A DNA stretch of 64,000 nt from Solirubrum koreensis (GCF_039541855.1 NZ_BAABHA010000006.1:1-64000); one strand, 5' to 3'; shown: positions 8,492 through 17,598, counted from the stretch's first letter. Numbers and translations: made by a program. The notes: generated from the letters alone by a model not told the origin.

Positions 8492-8959
8492 GAGAAATTG
8501 AATATATTGAACTTGGATAATTTATATTTGCATAAAGTTTTGAAATTAAAGCATCTACATTTTTTCGAGCATAAACATGGCTAATGTGCTCTGGATAGGT
8601 ATTTTACATTAAATTCAAGTCTTTAGATAGGTTCTTTTAGGTTTTGATTTCAAAGAATTTGTAACATTGTACTGCCTAGCCGATGCATCCTGTCGGAGTT
8701 ATTAGTGCCTATCTCTTAATTGTCGCCACCACCCTGGCATAGTGCGCTGGAGCTTCGAGGAGTTTGCATCAATTCTGCTGGGTTAACACCAATCCTCTGT
8801 TATTGGATTTATTTAACAATGAATTATCGCTACTCCCTGATCATCTGCGATATGAAATACATTCTTACTTCACTATACAGTTTGTACCTTTGAACACTTT
8901 CGGCTACCGGGCCCGGAGTTTGCGCCCCTTTTTTCTACATCTTACACACACCCTGTTGC
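8492..8959. other. 468-bp A+T-rich intergenic region
   Basis: No convincing gene. Short open frames here have no start context and mixed composition. A TATATTTGC box at 8523-8531 resembles a -7 element, with TTG at 8498-8500, but nothing obvious follows it. The stretch is more A+T-rich than its neighbours. A better promoter box at 8885-8893 serves the next gene. Confidence 0.5.
8885..8893 (+). promoter_or_regulatory. Predicted promoter -7 box of the NYN gene
   Basis: TACCTTTGA matches the Bacteroidota -7 consensus TAnnTTTG and lies 66 bases before the ATG at 8960. The -33 region is weakly matched. Confidence 0.5.
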
Positions 8960-9970
8960 ATGAACACGATGAATAGCCCGCTGATCCGGATCGGCGTCTT
9001 CTATGACGGCAATTATTTCCTGAAGATCAGTGATTACTACTACTTCCAGCACGAGCGGAAAGCGCGCATTAGCCTGGAGGGTCTGCACGAGTTTATCTGC
9101 CATCAAGTGGCCGAAGACGAGGACGCCGATGTGCGCCTGTGCCAGATAACCGAACCCCACTTCTTCCGCGGCCGCCTCTCGGCTACGGAGGCCCGCGAAA
9201 AAGACCGGTTGTTTCACGACCGCCTTTTGGACGACATCCTGATGAACATGTCGATCCAGACCCACTACATGCCCCTGAAGACGCGCGACGGCCGCCTGCA
9301 GGAAAAAGGCGTGGACGTATGGCTGGCCCTCGAAGCCCTCGAACTCTCGATGACCAAGCACCTCGACGTGGTGGTCCTCATTGCCGGCGACTCCGACTAC
9401 GTGCCCCTGATCAAGAAGCTGAACACCGTGGGTACCCGCGTAATGCTGCTGAGCTGGGACTTTAAGTACACCGACTTCAAAGGCGAAAACCGCGTAACCC
9501 GCCCTTCGCAGCTGCTGCTGGAAACGGTGAACTACGCCGTAGCCATGAACGAGGTAATCGACAACCCCGTGAGCAAGTACGAGCCCCTCGTGGACGAGCT
9601 GTTCGTGAACACGCCGGAGCCCTCGGCGTACCCGAACGTAGCCACCCCGCGCCCGGCCTACGTGCCCACCGCCGCCGGCCCCGAAGGCTCCATTGGCATT
9701 AGCACCATTAAGAACCTGAAGAACGGTTACGGTTTCGTGGTAATGCCGCCGAACAACCTGTTCTTCTCCTACGCCGACATGTCGGAAGGCCAGGACTTCA
9801 ACGAGCTGCACGAAGGCGACTGGGTGGAATTCACCGTAGGCCGCAACCACCGCAACGAAGACTGTGCCCGCAACGTGCGCAAAGTGGATGCCCCCGCCGA
9901 AACCGAAGAGGAGGACGAGGAGTACGACAACGAGCACGAGCCCGAGTCGGCTGAAACGAGCCAGCTCTAG
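8960..9970 (+). CDS. NYN (LabA/DUF88) nuclease-like domain fused to a cold-shock-like domain
   Basis: A 336-residue protein. IGVFYDGNYFLKISDYY at the N-terminus and VVVLIAGDSDYVPLIKKL near residue 140 give the conserved acidic residues of the NYN/LabA PIN-like nuclease fold. After a linker, residues 250-315 (ISTIKNLKNGYGFVV, then FFSYADMSEG and DWVEFTVG) resemble a cold-shock OB fold with its RNA-binding aromatic residues. The C-terminus is a short acidic tail. NYN domains act on RNA, so a cold-shock domain would position the RNA; a role in RNA processing is inferred. It stands alone, with its own promoter and a hairpin after it. Confidence 0.85.
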   Translation: MNTMNSPLIRIGVFYDGNYFLKISDYYYFQHERKARISLEGLHEFICHQVAEDEDADVRLCQITEPHFFRGRLSATEAREKDRLFHDRLLDDILMNMSIQTHYMPLKTRDGRLQEKGVDVWLALEALELSMTKHLDVVVLIAGDSDYVPLIKKLNTVGTRVMLLSWDFKYTDFKGENRVTRPSQLLLETVNYAVAMNEVIDNPVSKYEPLVDELFVNTPEPSAYPNVATPRPAYVPTAAGPEGSIGISTIKNLKNGYGFVVMPPNNLFFSYADMSEGQDFNELHEGDWVEFTVGRNHRNEDCARNVRKVDAPAETEEEDEEYDNEHEPESAETSQL

Positions 9971-10005
9971 AAGTAATTACCCGAATTAGTTGCCCGGTTT
10001 TGCAT

Positions 10006-10057
10006 CGCGGCCGGACCAGTTGCTTACCCACGTGGGGAGCCGCTGCGTCCGGCCGCG
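10006..10057. terminator. Hairpin between convergent genes
   Basis: An 11-bp perfect stem (10006-10016 with 10047-10057) encloses a loop that itself contains the palindrome CCCACGTGGG. It lies between the converging NYN and thioesterase genes. There is no clear T run, so its terminator role is inferred from position. Confidence 0.45.
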
Positions 10058-10063
10058 CTGCGT

Positions 10064-10558
10064 TCAGGCCGTTTGCGGCGCATCGGGTTCGGCGCTCAGT
10101 TGCCCCGTCAGGGCCTGAATAAAATCGCGCTTGGAGGCGGGGTAACGGTTAAACGTGCCCAGACCACGGGCTACGGTTACTTGCCGGGCCGGGCACTCAA
10201 TGGTGCCATCCACCACCACCAGGCTCTTGCCGTGGTGCTCTACGCGGGCGTGGGCCACCAGTTCGTCGTGCAGGCGCACGGGGTGCAGGAAGTTCATCTT
10301 GAACTCTACTGTGGAAACCAACTCCTGCTCCACGAAAGCCTGCGTAAGCGCGGCGGCTCCCAGCACGGCATCCATGAGGCCCGCCACCACGCCGCCGTGG
10401 CAGATACCGGGCGAGGAGAGGTGGTCTTCGCGCACCGTCATGGTATAGGTAACGCGGCCGGGCGCCTGCACCGAAAGCTGCAGGCCGTTGGTGCGGCCGT
10501 AGTGGTTAATCTGGTTGTAAAAAGCCACCAGGGCGGCTACATCGGGCTGCTCGGTCAT
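10064..10558 (-). CDS. PaaI-family hotdog-fold thioesterase
   Basis: A 164-residue single-domain hotdog protein. The segment GICHGGVVAGLMDAVLGAA is the helix and catalytic region typical of PaaI/YbgC-like acyl-CoA thioesterases. EFKMNFLHPV is the following strand. It would hydrolyse acyl- or aryl-CoA thioesters in the cytoplasm. It may share a transcript with the acetyltransferase gene just upstream (42-base gap), though they need not be related in function. The specific substrate cannot be told. Confidence 0.85.
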   Translation of the reverse strand: MTEQPDVAALVAFYNQINHYGRTNGLQLSVQAPGRVTYTMTVREDHLSSPGICHGGVVAGLMDAVLGAAALTQAFVEQELVSTVEFKMNFLHPVRLHDELVAHARVEHHGKSLVVVDGTIECPARQVTVARGLGTFNRYPASKRDFIQALTGQLSAEPDAPQTA

Positions 10559-10600
10559 GGTGCGAGGAAAGCGAAAAGGTAATTACTGGATGAGCTGCTG

Positions 10601-11041
10601 CTACAATTGCTTGCGCATCAGGAAGTGCGGAATTACGCCAAACAGGGTGTGCGAAGGTTCTACCACTGCGTAGCCCAGGCGCTGGTAAAAGTCCACGGCC
10701 GATTCGCGGGAGTGCAGCACCAACTCTGTGAGGCCCTGCTGGCGGGCGGTACCTTCTATATGGGCCATGAGCTGCCGGCCTACGCCGTGGCCTTGCCAGG
10801 CCGGAGCCACGGCCATGTACCGCACTTGCCCTTGGCCGGGAGTAGAGCCGGGGCTGAGCCGAGCCACGCCGGCCACGCTACCGTCGGGGGCACGCCAGAG
10901 GGCGTGGGTGGTGGTGGGCTGGTCGTCGTCGGGGGCTCGCTCCGAGCCTGCGGGCTGCTGCCAGGGCTGGCGCAGCACCGCAAAGCGCAGGCGGTAATAA
11001 GCGGTCCAGTCGGCGGCAGTGTGCGGGGTTTCTACGGGCAT
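10601..11041 (-). CDS. GNAT-family N-acetyltransferase
   Basis: A 146-residue GNAT protein. Residues 72-95 (VRYMAVAPAWQGHGVGRQLM) contain the V..(Q/R)GxGxG/A acetyl-CoA pyrophosphate-binding loop. VDFYQRLGYAVV is the usual C-terminal motif B. It transfers an acetyl group from acetyl-CoA to an unknown amine. The start ATG at 11041 follows a short divergent region shared with yajQ. Confidence 0.85.
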   Translation of the reverse strand: MPVETPHTAADWTAYYRLRFAVLRQPWQQPAGSERAPDDDQPTTTHALWRAPDGSVAGVARLSPGSTPGQGQVRYMAVAPAWQGHGVGRQLMAHIEGTARQQGLTELVLHSRESAVDFYQRLGYAVVEPSHTLFGVIPHFLMRKQL

Positions 11042-11189
11042 GAGCGGGCAAAACGTAAAAAAGCAGGCGGAGCGTTCGACCGTTTGCGGGCCGGCTGCGT
11101 TGGATAGTTTGCCAAATTAGCCAACCTTTGGCGTCCCGCCCGGTCTGTACAAGCCGGGCGGCCATGGTTTCACCTTACTGCCCCTGTGC

Positions 11190-11687
11190 ATGGCTTCGTT
11201 TGATATCGTCAGCAAAGTAGACCCGCAAACGCTGGAAAACGCCGTTAATACCGCCAAAAAAGAGCTGCAAACGCGCTACGACTTCCGCGACACCAAAGGC
11301 GGCTTCGAGCTGAACAAGAGCGACAACAGCATCGAGCTGTCGTCGGAAAACTCCATGAAAATCAAGGCCATGGAAGATATTCTGATGGGCCGCGTCATCA
11401 AGCAGGGCCTCGATGCCACCTGCCTCGACTACTCTGCCGACGAAAAGCCTTCGGGCGCTTTGGTGAAGAAAACCCTGAAGGTGCGCGCCGGCATCGAGAA
11501 AGACCTCAGCCGCCAGATTCAGAAGATTATCAAAGACAGCAAACTGAAAGTGGAAGCTCAGATTCAGGGCGACCAGCTGCGGGTAACGGCCAAAAAGATT
11601 GACGAGCTGCAAGCCGTTATTGCCTTGCTGCGCGCCAATGCCGCCACGCTGGGCCAGCCGCTGCAGTTTGTAAACATGAAAAGCTAA
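11190..11687 (+). CDS. yajQ: YajQ-family nucleotide (c-di-GMP) binding protein
   Basis: A 165-residue protein matching the YajQ family over its full length, starting ASFDIVSKVDPQTLENAVN and containing ELQTRYDFRDTKG. The family has two ferredoxin-like domains and binds nucleotides; in Xanthomonas it is a c-di-GMP effector. It is commonly an isolated housekeeping gene, as here. Confidence 0.93.
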   Translation: MASFDIVSKVDPQTLENAVNTAKKELQTRYDFRDTKGGFELNKSDNSIELSSENSMKIKAMEDILMGRVIKQGLDATCLDYSADEKPSGALVKKTLKVRAGIEKDLSRQIQKIIKDSKLKVEAQIQGDQLRVTAKKIDELQAVIALLRANAATLGQPLQFVNMKS

Positions 11688-11774
11688 TTGCCGTTAGGCA
11701 CATGTGAGGTCGGCCTTTAGCTCAACATTCCGCCCTCAGGATCTACCTCCCAAAGCCCTTCATTTCAAACAGCC

Positions 11775-12542
11775 GTGTTCGACTTTTCCATCTTCTCCGA
11801 CGCCCAGGCGTGGATAAGCTTGCTCACCCTCACGTTCATGGAAATCGTGTTGGGCATCGACAACATCATTTTCATTTCCATTGTCGTCAACCGGCTGCCG
11901 CCCGAGCAGCAACAGCGCGGCCGCACCATTGGGCTGGTGCTGGCGTTGCTGTTCCGCATTGGGCTGCTGCTGAGCATTTCCTGGATAGTAGGCCTGAAAG
12001 AGCCGCTTTTCCACATCGATCTGCCCTGGACTGAAAGCAACTTCGGTGTGACCGGCCGCGACATCATCCTGTTCTTCGGGGGCTTGTTCCTGATTGGCAA
12101 GAGCACCACCGAAATTCACACCAAGCTCCAGGGCGAAGAAGAGCACGAGGGCGGCGCCCCGGTGTACAGCACCATGACGCGCATCATCCTGCAAATCATT
12201 GTTATCGACATTGTGTTCAGCTTCGACTCCATCCTGACGGCCGTGGGCCTGGTAGACAGCGTGCTGATCATGATTCTGGCCGTTATTCTGTCCATGGCCG
12301 TGATGCTGGCCTTCTCGGGCCTGGTTAGCACGTTCGTGAACCGTAACCCCACCATTAAAATGCTGGCCCTGTCGTTCCTGATCATGATTGGGGTGATGCT
12401 GGTAATGGAAGCCTTCCACAAGGAAATCGAGAAAGGCTACATCTACTTCGCCATGTTCTTCTCCCTGCTGGTAGAGCTGCTGAACATGCGTTTGCGCAAG
12501 AAAGTAGAGCCCGTGCACCTGCGCGATTCTACCTTCGACTAA
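11775..12542 (+). CDS. TerC-family integral membrane protein
   Basis: A 255-residue protein with about seven membrane segments. TFMEIVLGIDNIIFIS and DIVFSFDSILTAVGLV are the two TerC repeats, each with a conserved acidic residue in the membrane, as in metal-ion exporters (tellurite resistance, manganese export). The GTG at 11775 gives the usual N-terminus. No ter gene cluster surrounds it, so metal-ion homeostasis is more likely than tellurite resistance as such. Confidence 0.92.
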   Translation: MFDFSIFSDAQAWISLLTLTFMEIVLGIDNIIFISIVVNRLPPEQQQRGRTIGLVLALLFRIGLLLSISWIVGLKEPLFHIDLPWTESNFGVTGRDIILFFGGLFLIGKSTTEIHTKLQGEEEHEGGAPVYSTMTRIILQIIVIDIVFSFDSILTAVGLVDSVLIMILAVILSMAVMLAFSGLVSTFVNRNPTIKMLALSFLIMIGVMLVMEAFHKEIEKGYIYFAMFFSLLVELLNMRLRKKVEPVHLRDSTFD

Positions 12543-12563
12543 CCAGCTTTCGTGGTCTGTTGG

Positions 12564-12594
12564 GCGCCCGTTCCGGTTTTGCCGGGGCGGGCGC
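12564..12594. terminator. Terminator hairpin between convergent terC-like and J-domain genes
   Basis: GCGCCCG at 12564-12570 pairs with CGGGCGC at 12588-12594, extended inward by six further pairs including G-U wobbles. It sits 22 bases after the TerC stop and just before the end of the converging gene. Confidence 0.65.
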
Positions 12595-12601
12595 TTTGCG
12601 T

Positions 12602-13567
12602 TTACAGCGCCATAAACAAGTACACTACCACAACGGCCAGCAGCACGCCGGAAACGGCGGAATCCACGGTTCGTTTAGGCGACCTGCGCCGCCATAAACC
12701 GAAAGCGGCGCATCCTGCCATGGCCACCGGAAAGAAGAACAGCGCTCCGTACACGCTACCGGAATCGTAATTGATAACGCCCGAGGCCGGTTTAGCGCCC
12801 CGCCAGTACTGGTACCGGCGTACCTGCTGCAGCACCGCGCTTCGCTCAATGGCGAAATAGGTACCCGCCGGGAAGGTGCCCACTACCCGGAAAGCGGCGT
12901 GCGGCGTAGTTACCCAGTGGTAGTCGCCGCGGCCGCGGTACTCGCGCACACTCAGGGGCTGCTCGCTGGAAAAAGTAAGCGTCCAGCTGCGGTCAACCAG
13001 AATCAGCCCGAAAAAAACAAGTAGCGTCCAGCAGGTAGCTCTACCAATGCCGGAGTAGCGCTGGTATAGTTCGGCGTAAAGGGAGGGCGGCCTGTCGGGT
13101 TTGCGGCCCCGTACGCGGGCATCGTGCAGCTGCCGTAACCAGGGAATAACCAGCGTGGCGTACGCGTGCTCTACCTGCGCTAAATGTGCCCGCAGTGCCG
13201 GATCGGCTGGCACCGCTAACAACGCCTGCCTGATGCGCCGGTACGCCTGCTCTATTTGGGGCGCCGTGGCCGAATAAGGCACGCGCAATACCTGATAGGC
13301 ATTGCCAGGGAAAGGGACAGTGGGTACCGCAGCCGGCTGCGTGGCGGGCATGGCGTTGCCGCCGCGCAGGCGCGCGTCGTAACGGGCCCGGCTTTCGGGT
13401 TTGCTGAGCGTGTCGTAGGCTTCGTTTACCAGTAAATAGCGGGCGTGCGCAGCCGGGTCGGGGGTGCGGTCGGGGTGGGTGAGGCGCACCCAGCGTAAAT
13501 AAGCCTGGCGGATTTCGGCGGCGGTGGCTTGCTCGCTAAGCTCCAGTACTTGGTAATAGGTTTTCAC
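12602..13567 (-). CDS. Membrane-anchored J-domain protein with a second, degenerate J domain
   Basis: A 321-residue protein. Residues 1-68 are a classical J domain (YYQVLELSEQATAAEIRQAY, then LTHPDRTPD with the HPD tripeptide that stimulates DnaK). Residues 90-155 repeat the J-domain pattern (YQVLRVPYSATAPQIEQAYR) but lack HPD. The rest has three hydrophobic segments near residues 180, 272 and 305. It probably recruits Hsp70 to the membrane; the client is unknown. The GTG start overlaps the TGA stop of the upstream gene (GTGA), showing translational coupling. Confidence 0.85.
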   Translation of the reverse strand: MKTYYQVLELSEQATAAEIRQAYLRWVRLTHPDRTPDPAAHARYLLVNEAYDTLSKPESRARYDARLRGGNAMPATQPAAVPTVPFPGNAYQVLRVPYSATAPQIEQAYRRIRQALLAVPADPALRAHLAQVEHAYATLVIPWLRQLHDARVRGRKPDRPPSLYAELYQRYSGIGRATCWTLLVFFGLILVDRSWTLTFSSEQPLSVREYRGRGDYHWVTTPHAAFRVVGTFPAGTYFAIERSAVLQQVRRYQYWRGAKPASGVINYDSGSVYGALFFFPVAMAGCAAFGLWRRRSPKRTVDSAVSGVLLAVVVVYLFMAL

Positions 13568-13977
13568 ACGGCATCGGGCAGGGCTGCTAACCTAACGATT
13601 TCGGGCAGTTGCGTGGCTACCCGCTGCCGGGCTAATTCCAGAATCCGGCGGTTTATTTCAGACCGCTGACGCCGGTACAGCGTGTATTCAGCGGTTGTAA
13701 ACAGACCGCACACCATGCCTATTACAGTATGCTGCAGGCGGGCGTTGCGCTGGAGCAGCTCCACCACCAGCCGCTGCTGGTCGGGTGCGGCGGCCGTGGC
13801 CAGCGGCAGGCGGTAGTCGCGACTGAAATCGGCCATGAGTAGCAGCAGCCGAGGGTTCAGCAGCTTGAGTACCGGCCGCAGCGTGTGGTGGTGGAGCTGA
13901 TCGGGCGTATCAGCCTGGGTGGGCTCGGTGTCCACAACCGGGCGCAGGGCCAGCAGGGCTTCATCGGCAGAAATCAT
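13564..13977 (-). CDS. Hypothetical protein coupled to the J-domain gene
   Basis: I do not recognise this 137-residue protein. It is mostly helical, rich in Leu and Arg, with no signal peptide or clear membrane segment. The frame is open up to 14019, but I prefer the ATG at 13977 because the longer version starts with TTG inside a terminator hairpin. Its stop overlaps the start of the J-domain gene by four bases, so the two are made together, perhaps as partners or client and chaperone. Confidence 0.7.
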   Translation of the reverse strand: MISADEALLALRPVVDTEPTQADTPDQLHHHTLRPVLKLLNPRLLLLMADFSRDYRLPLATAAAPDQQRLVVELLQRNARLQHTVIGMVCGLFTTAEYTLYRRQRSEINRRILELARQRVATQLPEIVRLAALPDAV

Positions 13978-14016
13978 GTCGGAAAGTAGGTAAGGCCGGA
14001 TATACCGGGTAAACAA

Positions 14017-14045
14017 CAACGCCCGGCCAAAGGGGCCGGGCGTTG
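14017..14045. terminator. Terminator hairpin downstream of the M36 protease gene
   Basis: A perfect 12-bp stem, 14017-14028 with 14034-14045, and a 5-base loop. T-rich sequence follows on the plus side and A-rich on the minus side, so it can act in both directions. It separates the M36 gene from the hypothetical/J-domain pair. Confidence 0.8.
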
Positions 14046-14071
14046 CGTTTTTTATTGGAAAGCAGATCCGC

Positions 14072-16729
14072 TTAGTGCTGTACCATCAGCTTTTGCGAAG
14101 CCGTGCCGGTGGAGCCCGTGAGGCGTACCACGTAAGCGCCAGCGGCCACGTTAGCGGTGTTCAGCTCCACGCCGTCGCGCTGCAGCAGGGCAGCCGAAGC
14201 CGTGGTGCTTTGTACCACCTGGCCCAGCAGGTTCACCAGCTCCACGAGCACGGGCGTTTGGCTGCCAGCCGCCATGCGCACGGTTACGCGGTCTTCGGCA
14301 GGGTTCGGGAACAAGGCCAGCGACTCGGCCGAGAGGCGGGCTTTGGTTGACAGTACGGTGGGCAGGTCGAAGGCCGCTACCTGGTCGTTGATAACACGGC
14401 TGGAACCTTGCACGGCGCTAAAGCCCATGCCACGGCGGGCAAAAACCTGCCAGATCAGGGCCGAGTTGGCGGCGTTGTTGTTGAGCGAATCGGCTTTCAG
14501 AATGGCGTTACGGCCGTCGAGGAAGCCGGGTACGCAGGGCTGCAGCTTGCAGCCATCGAGCACCAGCTGCAGGCAGATGTTGTTGCCGCCCGTAGCCGCG
14601 TACAGGTTGGCGTTGTAGCCGTAGCGGTCAATCAGTGCCCAGTTCAAATCCCAAAGTGTAGCCGCCCAAATTTCGCCGATGGCGTGGGTTGCAGTGTGGG
14701 GGGCGATGCCGACTTTGGCGTAGGTGTGGTTGTTAATGGAGAAGTTAGTGGAGTAAGGCTGGAAGCGGATACCAGCGCCCGTGGTGGGCTGGTAGGTGGC
14801 GTAGTTGCCAATGCCGCGGGCCGTTGTGCCGTCGCTGCGGGTAGGGGTGGTCATCCACAGGCCAAAGAAGTCGCTCCAGCCTTCGCCCATGCCTTCGGTA
14901 GCCAAACCGTTAATGGAGCCTGGTACGCAACCCGCCTGGCCGGGGCCGCCGGTGAGGCGGTTGGAAATGCCGTGGCCGTATTCGTGGGCAATAATACCGT
15001 TGTCGAAGTCGCCGTCACGCTGGGAATTACGTGCCAGGCGCAGCGTGACGGGGTTGGCCGCTACGCTGGCCCGCAGCACGTCGCCGGTAGCCTTGGTAAC
15101 GCCCAGAATAGGAATGGTAACCTGCGAAACCAGCGGGGAGCTGCTGAAAATTTGCGGAAAAGCGGTAGAAGTAACCGAATCGGCAATGATAACCGCGCGG
15201 GCACCAGCCGCTTGGGCGTTCAGCACCTGATCGATGTAGGCGCACTTGCGGCTCCGGCTAATGAGGGCAATGTTGTTGCTTATGGCCGCGGCATTCAGCA
15301 GCGTGCCACAGCCCCGGGCACCGTTGGCCGAGCCGTCGTTTACTACCACCAGGTTGCCGCTAACGGGACCCGAGGCCAGCAGGTCGGGGCCGAAAACGCC
15401 CAGTACATCGGTAGCGTTGTAAGTAGCCGGCGAGGGGGCCGTAACGGTAATGGGCCGCACGCCGGGCTGCTGCCAGCGGTACATCTGCATGCGCGGCCGC
15501 TGGCCGTCGACGGGAGTACCGAAGTTGGCGTTGTCGAAGCCGCCGCCGTCCTGGGCTTCGGCCTGCACCTCATCGTTACCCAAGCCCAAGCCCGAGTAGT
15601 TGGTGGTACGGAAGGCTCCGGCCTGTTCCGTGAAGCCGTGGCGGGCCATCACGTCGTGCATCAGGTTGTTCCACACAAAGAGGTTGGTGGTGGCGGCGCG
15701 GCGGTTTTGCAGAGGGGTACCGGTGGGCAGGTACGCGTCGTTGAACTCCAGGGTAGCGCCGCCGTCGGGGCTGTTGCTGGGGGTAGTGGGCAGGTTATCC
15801 GCGTTGGCATCCTCGTAGGCATGCACGTTGTTGCCGCGGGTGTAGGTGTATTCAGCGCCGGCAGTACCGTTTATATCATGCCAGCCAAAGGGCGAGGCCA
15901 CGGCATCGGCGGGGTTGCTCACAAACGACTGTACGCCGTGCAGCGGGCTTTCTACGCCCAGTGCAAAAGAGTTGTAGGTGTTGGGCACGTTCGGGCGCTG
16001 CTCGTCGCCCACGGTGAGAGCCGCCGTAGCTCCCAGCAGGTCGGCCATGCGCTGTCCGCGTTGGGCAAAGCTCACGAGCTCGTGGTCCACGAGGTCGACT
16101 TTATCGAGCAGGGTGCCGTTCTGCGCGTCTACGCGGGCGCTCCAGTAATGGTCAGCCGTTTTGGTGTACAGTTCTACGTCCCATACCAGGGCCAGCGTGC
16201 CGTCAGGGCGGGGCAGGTACATCAGCTTCACCCGAATGGGTTCCAACGAAATACCGGCGTCGTTAAAGCGCAAGCCAGCCGTAATGCTGCCTTCGCCCTG
16301 GCGCTGCAGGCCCATAGGCGGCGGCATGTTCAGGGCACGGGCGGCTGCGGATACGGCCTGTTCGGGCGTGAGGGTGGGCGCCACGGTGCGAGCCGCCTGG
16401 GCGGCCTGCCCCACAAAAGAGCTGTGAGCCAGGGTTACCCGGCCGTTGCGGTCAAGGTGAACATCGGCTACTGCGCCATATACCTCAATGCCCAACACGC
16501 GCTGGCGCAGGTATACGTGGGTAACGCCGTTGTGGGAGTCGGTATACTGGGAGGTAACGGCCGGATTGGCCAAGTCCGCTTCGGTCAGGCCAAACTTGGC
16601 GCGCTGAGCCGAAAGGTGACTGATGGCTTGGGTGAGCGGAGCCGGGCTTTGGGCCAGACCAAGCGTGGGTACGGTGAGGGCAGCGGCAACCACCAGCGAA
16701 CGGCCGTACTGAGTAAAGCTGTAAGTCAT
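14072..16729 (-). CDS. Secreted M36 (fungalysin-type) metalloprotease with PA domain and T9SS type A sorting domain
   Basis: An 885-residue secreted protease starting at the ATG at 16729 with a signal peptide ending near LGLAQS. The N-terminal third is an FTP-like propeptide. IIAHEYGHGISNRL at about residue 580 is the zinc-binding HExxH motif and GWSDFFGLW supplies the distal ligand region. A protease-associated (PA) domain (NIALISRSRKCAYIDQ, AQAAGARAVIIADS) is inserted before the catalytic site. The last 80 residues (LALFPNPAEDRVTV to SQKLMVQH) are a T9SS type A sorting domain. It would be secreted via T9SS and self-activated. Confidence 0.93.
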   Translation of the reverse strand: MTYSFTQYGRSLVVAAALTVPTLGLAQSPAPLTQAISHLSAQRAKFGLTEADLANPAVTSQYTDSHNGVTHVYLRQRVLGIEVYGAVADVHLDRNGRVTLAHSSFVGQAAQAARTVAPTLTPEQAVSAAARALNMPPPMGLQRQGEGSITAGLRFNDAGISLEPIRVKLMYLPRPDGTLALVWDVELYTKTADHYWSARVDAQNGTLLDKVDLVDHELVSFAQRGQRMADLLGATAALTVGDEQRPNVPNTYNSFALGVESPLHGVQSFVSNPADAVASPFGWHDINGTAGAEYTYTRGNNVHAYEDANADNLPTTPSNSPDGGATLEFNDAYLPTGTPLQNRRAATTNLFVWNNLMHDVMARHGFTEQAGAFRTTNYSGLGLGNDEVQAEAQDGGGFDNANFGTPVDGQRPRMQMYRWQQPGVRPITVTAPSPATYNATDVLGVFGPDLLASGPVSGNLVVVNDGSANGARGCGTLLNAAAISNNIALISRSRKCAYIDQVLNAQAAGARAVIIADSVTSTAFPQIFSSSPLVSQVTIPILGVTKATGDVLRASVAANPVTLRLARNSQRDGDFDNGIIAHEYGHGISNRLTGGPGQAGCVPGSINGLATEGMGEGWSDFFGLWMTTPTRSDGTTARGIGNYATYQPTTGAGIRFQPYSTNFSINNHTYAKVGIAPHTATHAIGEIWAATLWDLNWALIDRYGYNANLYAATGGNNICLQLVLDGCKLQPCVPGFLDGRNAILKADSLNNNAANSALIWQVFARRGMGFSAVQGSSRVINDQVAAFDLPTVLSTKARLSAESLALFPNPAEDRVTVRMAAGSQTPVLVELVNLLGQVVQSTTASAALLQRDGVELNTANVAAGAYVVRLTGSTGTASQKLMVQH

Positions 16730-16860
16730 TGAGAGAATTTGAGGATAGCACCAATTCCCCACCGCCATGGCGGGGACTTAAAGATAAGCACGACAGGCGA
16801 TATATCCGAACAAGCGTTTGGTGGGTATGGCGTTAAAATGCCAATTCAATTGCAAATACG

Positions 16861-17406
16861 TTAAGCCGAATGCGAAAACGTTGTCAACTTGCTAACGGCA
16901 TCCCACAGTACCACGCCCACGGTTACCGAGACATTGAGCGAGTGTTTGGTGCCGAACTGTGGAATTTCAACCGCCGCGTCGCACACCGCTAGCACTTCGT
17001 CGTCGACGCCGAAAACTTCGTTCCCGAACACCAGCGCCAGGGGCTTGCCCGCTACCGGCCGAAACTCGGGGAGCAATATGCTTTGGTTGGTTTGCTCCAC
17101 GGCTACCACCTGCCAGCCTTCCTGCTTGAGCTGCTGCACCAGGGCCGGTACGTTGGGAGCATGTTCCCATGGCACCGATTCGGTGGAGCCCAACGCCGTT
17201 TTGGTGATGTCGCGGTGCGGCGGGCGGCCGGTTATGCCACCCAGCCACAGCTTTTGCACGGCAAAGGCGTCGCAGGTGCGAAACGCGGCCCCCACGTTGT
17301 GCAGGCTGCGCACGTTATCGAGCACCACGCACAAGGGGAATTTCTCTGTATTTTTGAAGTCCTCAACCGAGTGACGGTTCAGTTCCTGGATGGTTAGTTT
17401 CCGCAT
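16861..17406 (-). CDS. TrmH/SpoU-family RNA 2'-O-methyltransferase
   Basis: A 181-residue SPOUT protein. VVLDNVRSLHNVGAAFRTCD is motif 1, LALVFGNEVFGVDDEVL motif 2 and IPQFGTKHSLNVSVTVGVV motif 3, including the trefoil-knot SAM site. I use the ATG at 17406 (start RKLTIQELNR); the frame extends 10 codons further. It methylates a ribose in tRNA or rRNA, but the position cannot be told from sequence alone. It is divergent from mutS. Confidence 0.9.
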   Translation of the reverse strand: MRKLTIQELNRHSVEDFKNTEKFPLCVVLDNVRSLHNVGAAFRTCDAFAVQKLWLGGITGRPPHRDITKTALGSTESVPWEHAPNVPALVQQLKQEGWQVVAVEQTNQSILLPEFRPVAGKPLALVFGNEVFGVDDEVLAVCDAAVEIPQFGTKHSLNVSVTVGVVLWDAVSKLTTFSHSA

Positions 17407-17598
17407 TTTCGTAAGCCCAAGCCGCCGCTCGGGCAAGCAACAGAACGATACCGCCCGAACCCACTGTTCAGACGAAGCCGCAAGCTAAACCGAAGGGAAA
17501 CGAAGTTCAGCTTACGCCACACTTTTAACCGGCAAAACCACTTCCTCGCACCCCACACGAGGCTGCTTTGCCGCCGCTAATCGCACGATCCTCCGCAG

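Noticed and set aside
8764..8976. 70-codon open frame upstream of the NYN gene
   Set aside because: It overlaps the promoter and start of the NYN gene and has no supporting features.
12552..12770. 72-codon plus-strand frame
   Set aside because: Shadow of the J-domain gene; it begins inside the terminator.
14408..16732. 774-codon plus-strand open frame opposite the M36 protease
   Set aside because: Antisense shadow of a G+C-rich gene; its sequence has no domain features and the protease strand is clearly coding.
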